Positions 63,017 through 64,000 of a stretch of 64,000 bases of DNA are shown here, piece by piece. The translations under genes and the position numbers were made by a program. Position 1 is the first letter of the stretch. Each line of letters opens with the position of its first letter. The DNA is from Pontederia crassipes (lineage: Eukaryota; Streptophyta; Magnoliopsida; Commelinales; Pontederiaceae): NCBI GenBank assembly GCA_030549335.1, contig CM060188.1:16309501-16373500 (forward strand). Reading direction: 5' to 3'. Under the pieces are notes generated by a model. That model worked only from the letters and a program-made list of their open reading frames with translations. It had not been told where the DNA came from and did not search any database.

Positions 63017-64000
63017 TGGTAAAACAAGAAAACTTAAATATATCAAGTATTCGAGCAAGATCATAATTTTATAAATTTATAAGTTTTAATTGCAATAATT
63101 GTGGACTAGTTTTTATCTTCTGGAATATAATATTTTATTAATTTTCTTTTACAAAATGCGGACTACAGAAAGGCTTAAGTATATCAAATATTTGAATTAC
63201 TTTTTAATTTGGAGTCAATTTTTTAAGTGTTTATAGTTTTTAATTAATAATAGTGTCGTAGTCTTTAGATTTACTGCATCATGATTTTTTTATCTCTTTT
63301 AATATAAAATTATACTTTGTAGTGTTGAGTTAATCTCTATTTTTTTTTATTTTAATACTTCTTTTATTATATTTTATCCCCCTGGCCCATGGTTGGTTAT
63401 AGGCATAATTAATGATGTACGATTATGAAAGAAAATATTAAACAGTGCAAAGGCTTAAAAAAAGTTGAAAATGACAGAAGGGTTCATCTTATCTTAGGTT
63501 ATAATTGCATTTAATCATCGAAATGTTGAAAGTGGCAAAAAAAGGTTATTGATTTTAACACAACTTTCGTGTTTGATTTTATTTATTAACCTTGTTATTC
63601 TAAAGTTTATTGTGCATTAAAATTAATTAAGTCTTAAACCAACACGATTATAGTTCTAAGTTTTGTTATGATTATAAATATGTCAATGATGTTTTTATCA
63701 GCTTAGACTTTTAGAAACATTTAATATGATGATAATATTTTTATTTACATAAGCTTTCAGAATTATTGATAGCATATTTAATATAATTTAACATAATCTA
63801 GTTTTGTTCGCGTCTTTAATCTACTCTTATTTTGTTTGCCCAGAAGGGTCACAAATCTCGACAGAATGCGATCTACACTTCTACACGTGCATGTCGTAAT
63901 CATATCTATCTGATTCTTCATGCTGGTCGGGATGAAAAATATAAATAAAATGGCTACTCTGCGAACTTGGCGCCAAATATTGCCGGACGACTCCGAACAC
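63016..64000. other. AT-rich intergenic DNA to the right edge
   Basis: No gene, RNA or bounded repeat seen in this ~1 kb of AT-rich sequence. Confidence 0.6.

Overview
The window is nuclear DNA of a flowering plant. Evidence for this is short exons with GT/AG introns, plant-only protein families (BONZAI copine, BRN-type RNA-binding protein, FAR1-related factor), a plant tRNA-Pro, and dense plant transposon families (Sirevirus-like Copia, CACTA, hAT MITEs, RTE and L1 LINEs). A monocot is likely because the SDR and small basic-protein exons are very GC-rich inside AT-rich DNA. That is an inference; the species cannot be fixed from the sequence.

Layout. 1-5.7 kb: a tandem cluster of short-chain dehydrogenase (SDR) units on the minus strand. 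One runs off the left edge, one is near complete, and one is a remnant that may lend its first exon to its neighbour. 5.8 kb: tRNA-Pro(UGG). 6.5-17.6 kb: transposon graveyard with a short non-autonomous Copia element, a decayed Sirevirus-like element and CACTA remnants. 17.7-21.4 kb: an eight-exon RING-CH membrane E3 ligase gene, minus strand. 21.5-26.2 kb: AT-rich intergenic DNA with one GC-cored foldback. 26.2-41.9 kb: a 16-exon BONZAI/copine gene, plus strand, whose fourth intron (6.3 kb) holds LINEs, hAT MITEs and SINE-like elements nested four deep. 45.0-51.3 kb: a nine-exon BRN/CELF-type RNA-binding protein gene, plus strand. 53.0-53.5 kb: a small basic protein gene, minus strand. 55.9-58.6 kb: a large nested foldback. 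58.8-62.9 kb: a FAR1-RELATED SEQUENCE gene, minus strand, with a probable 5' UTR intron.

These genes do not form a pathway. The copine (membrane and calcium signalling), the RING-CH ligase (membrane-protein ubiquitination), the RNA-binding protein and the transposase-derived FRS factor are independent housekeeping or regulatory genes. The features most worth a second look are the composite SDR gene, a SINE-like family sharing its 3' tail with an RTE LINE (eight RTE-tailed copies in all, with duplications of the target site), a tail-to-tail inverted pair of these elements inside a transcribed intron, and two foldback elements with GC-rich palindromic cores. I did not see a clearly new biochemical system.
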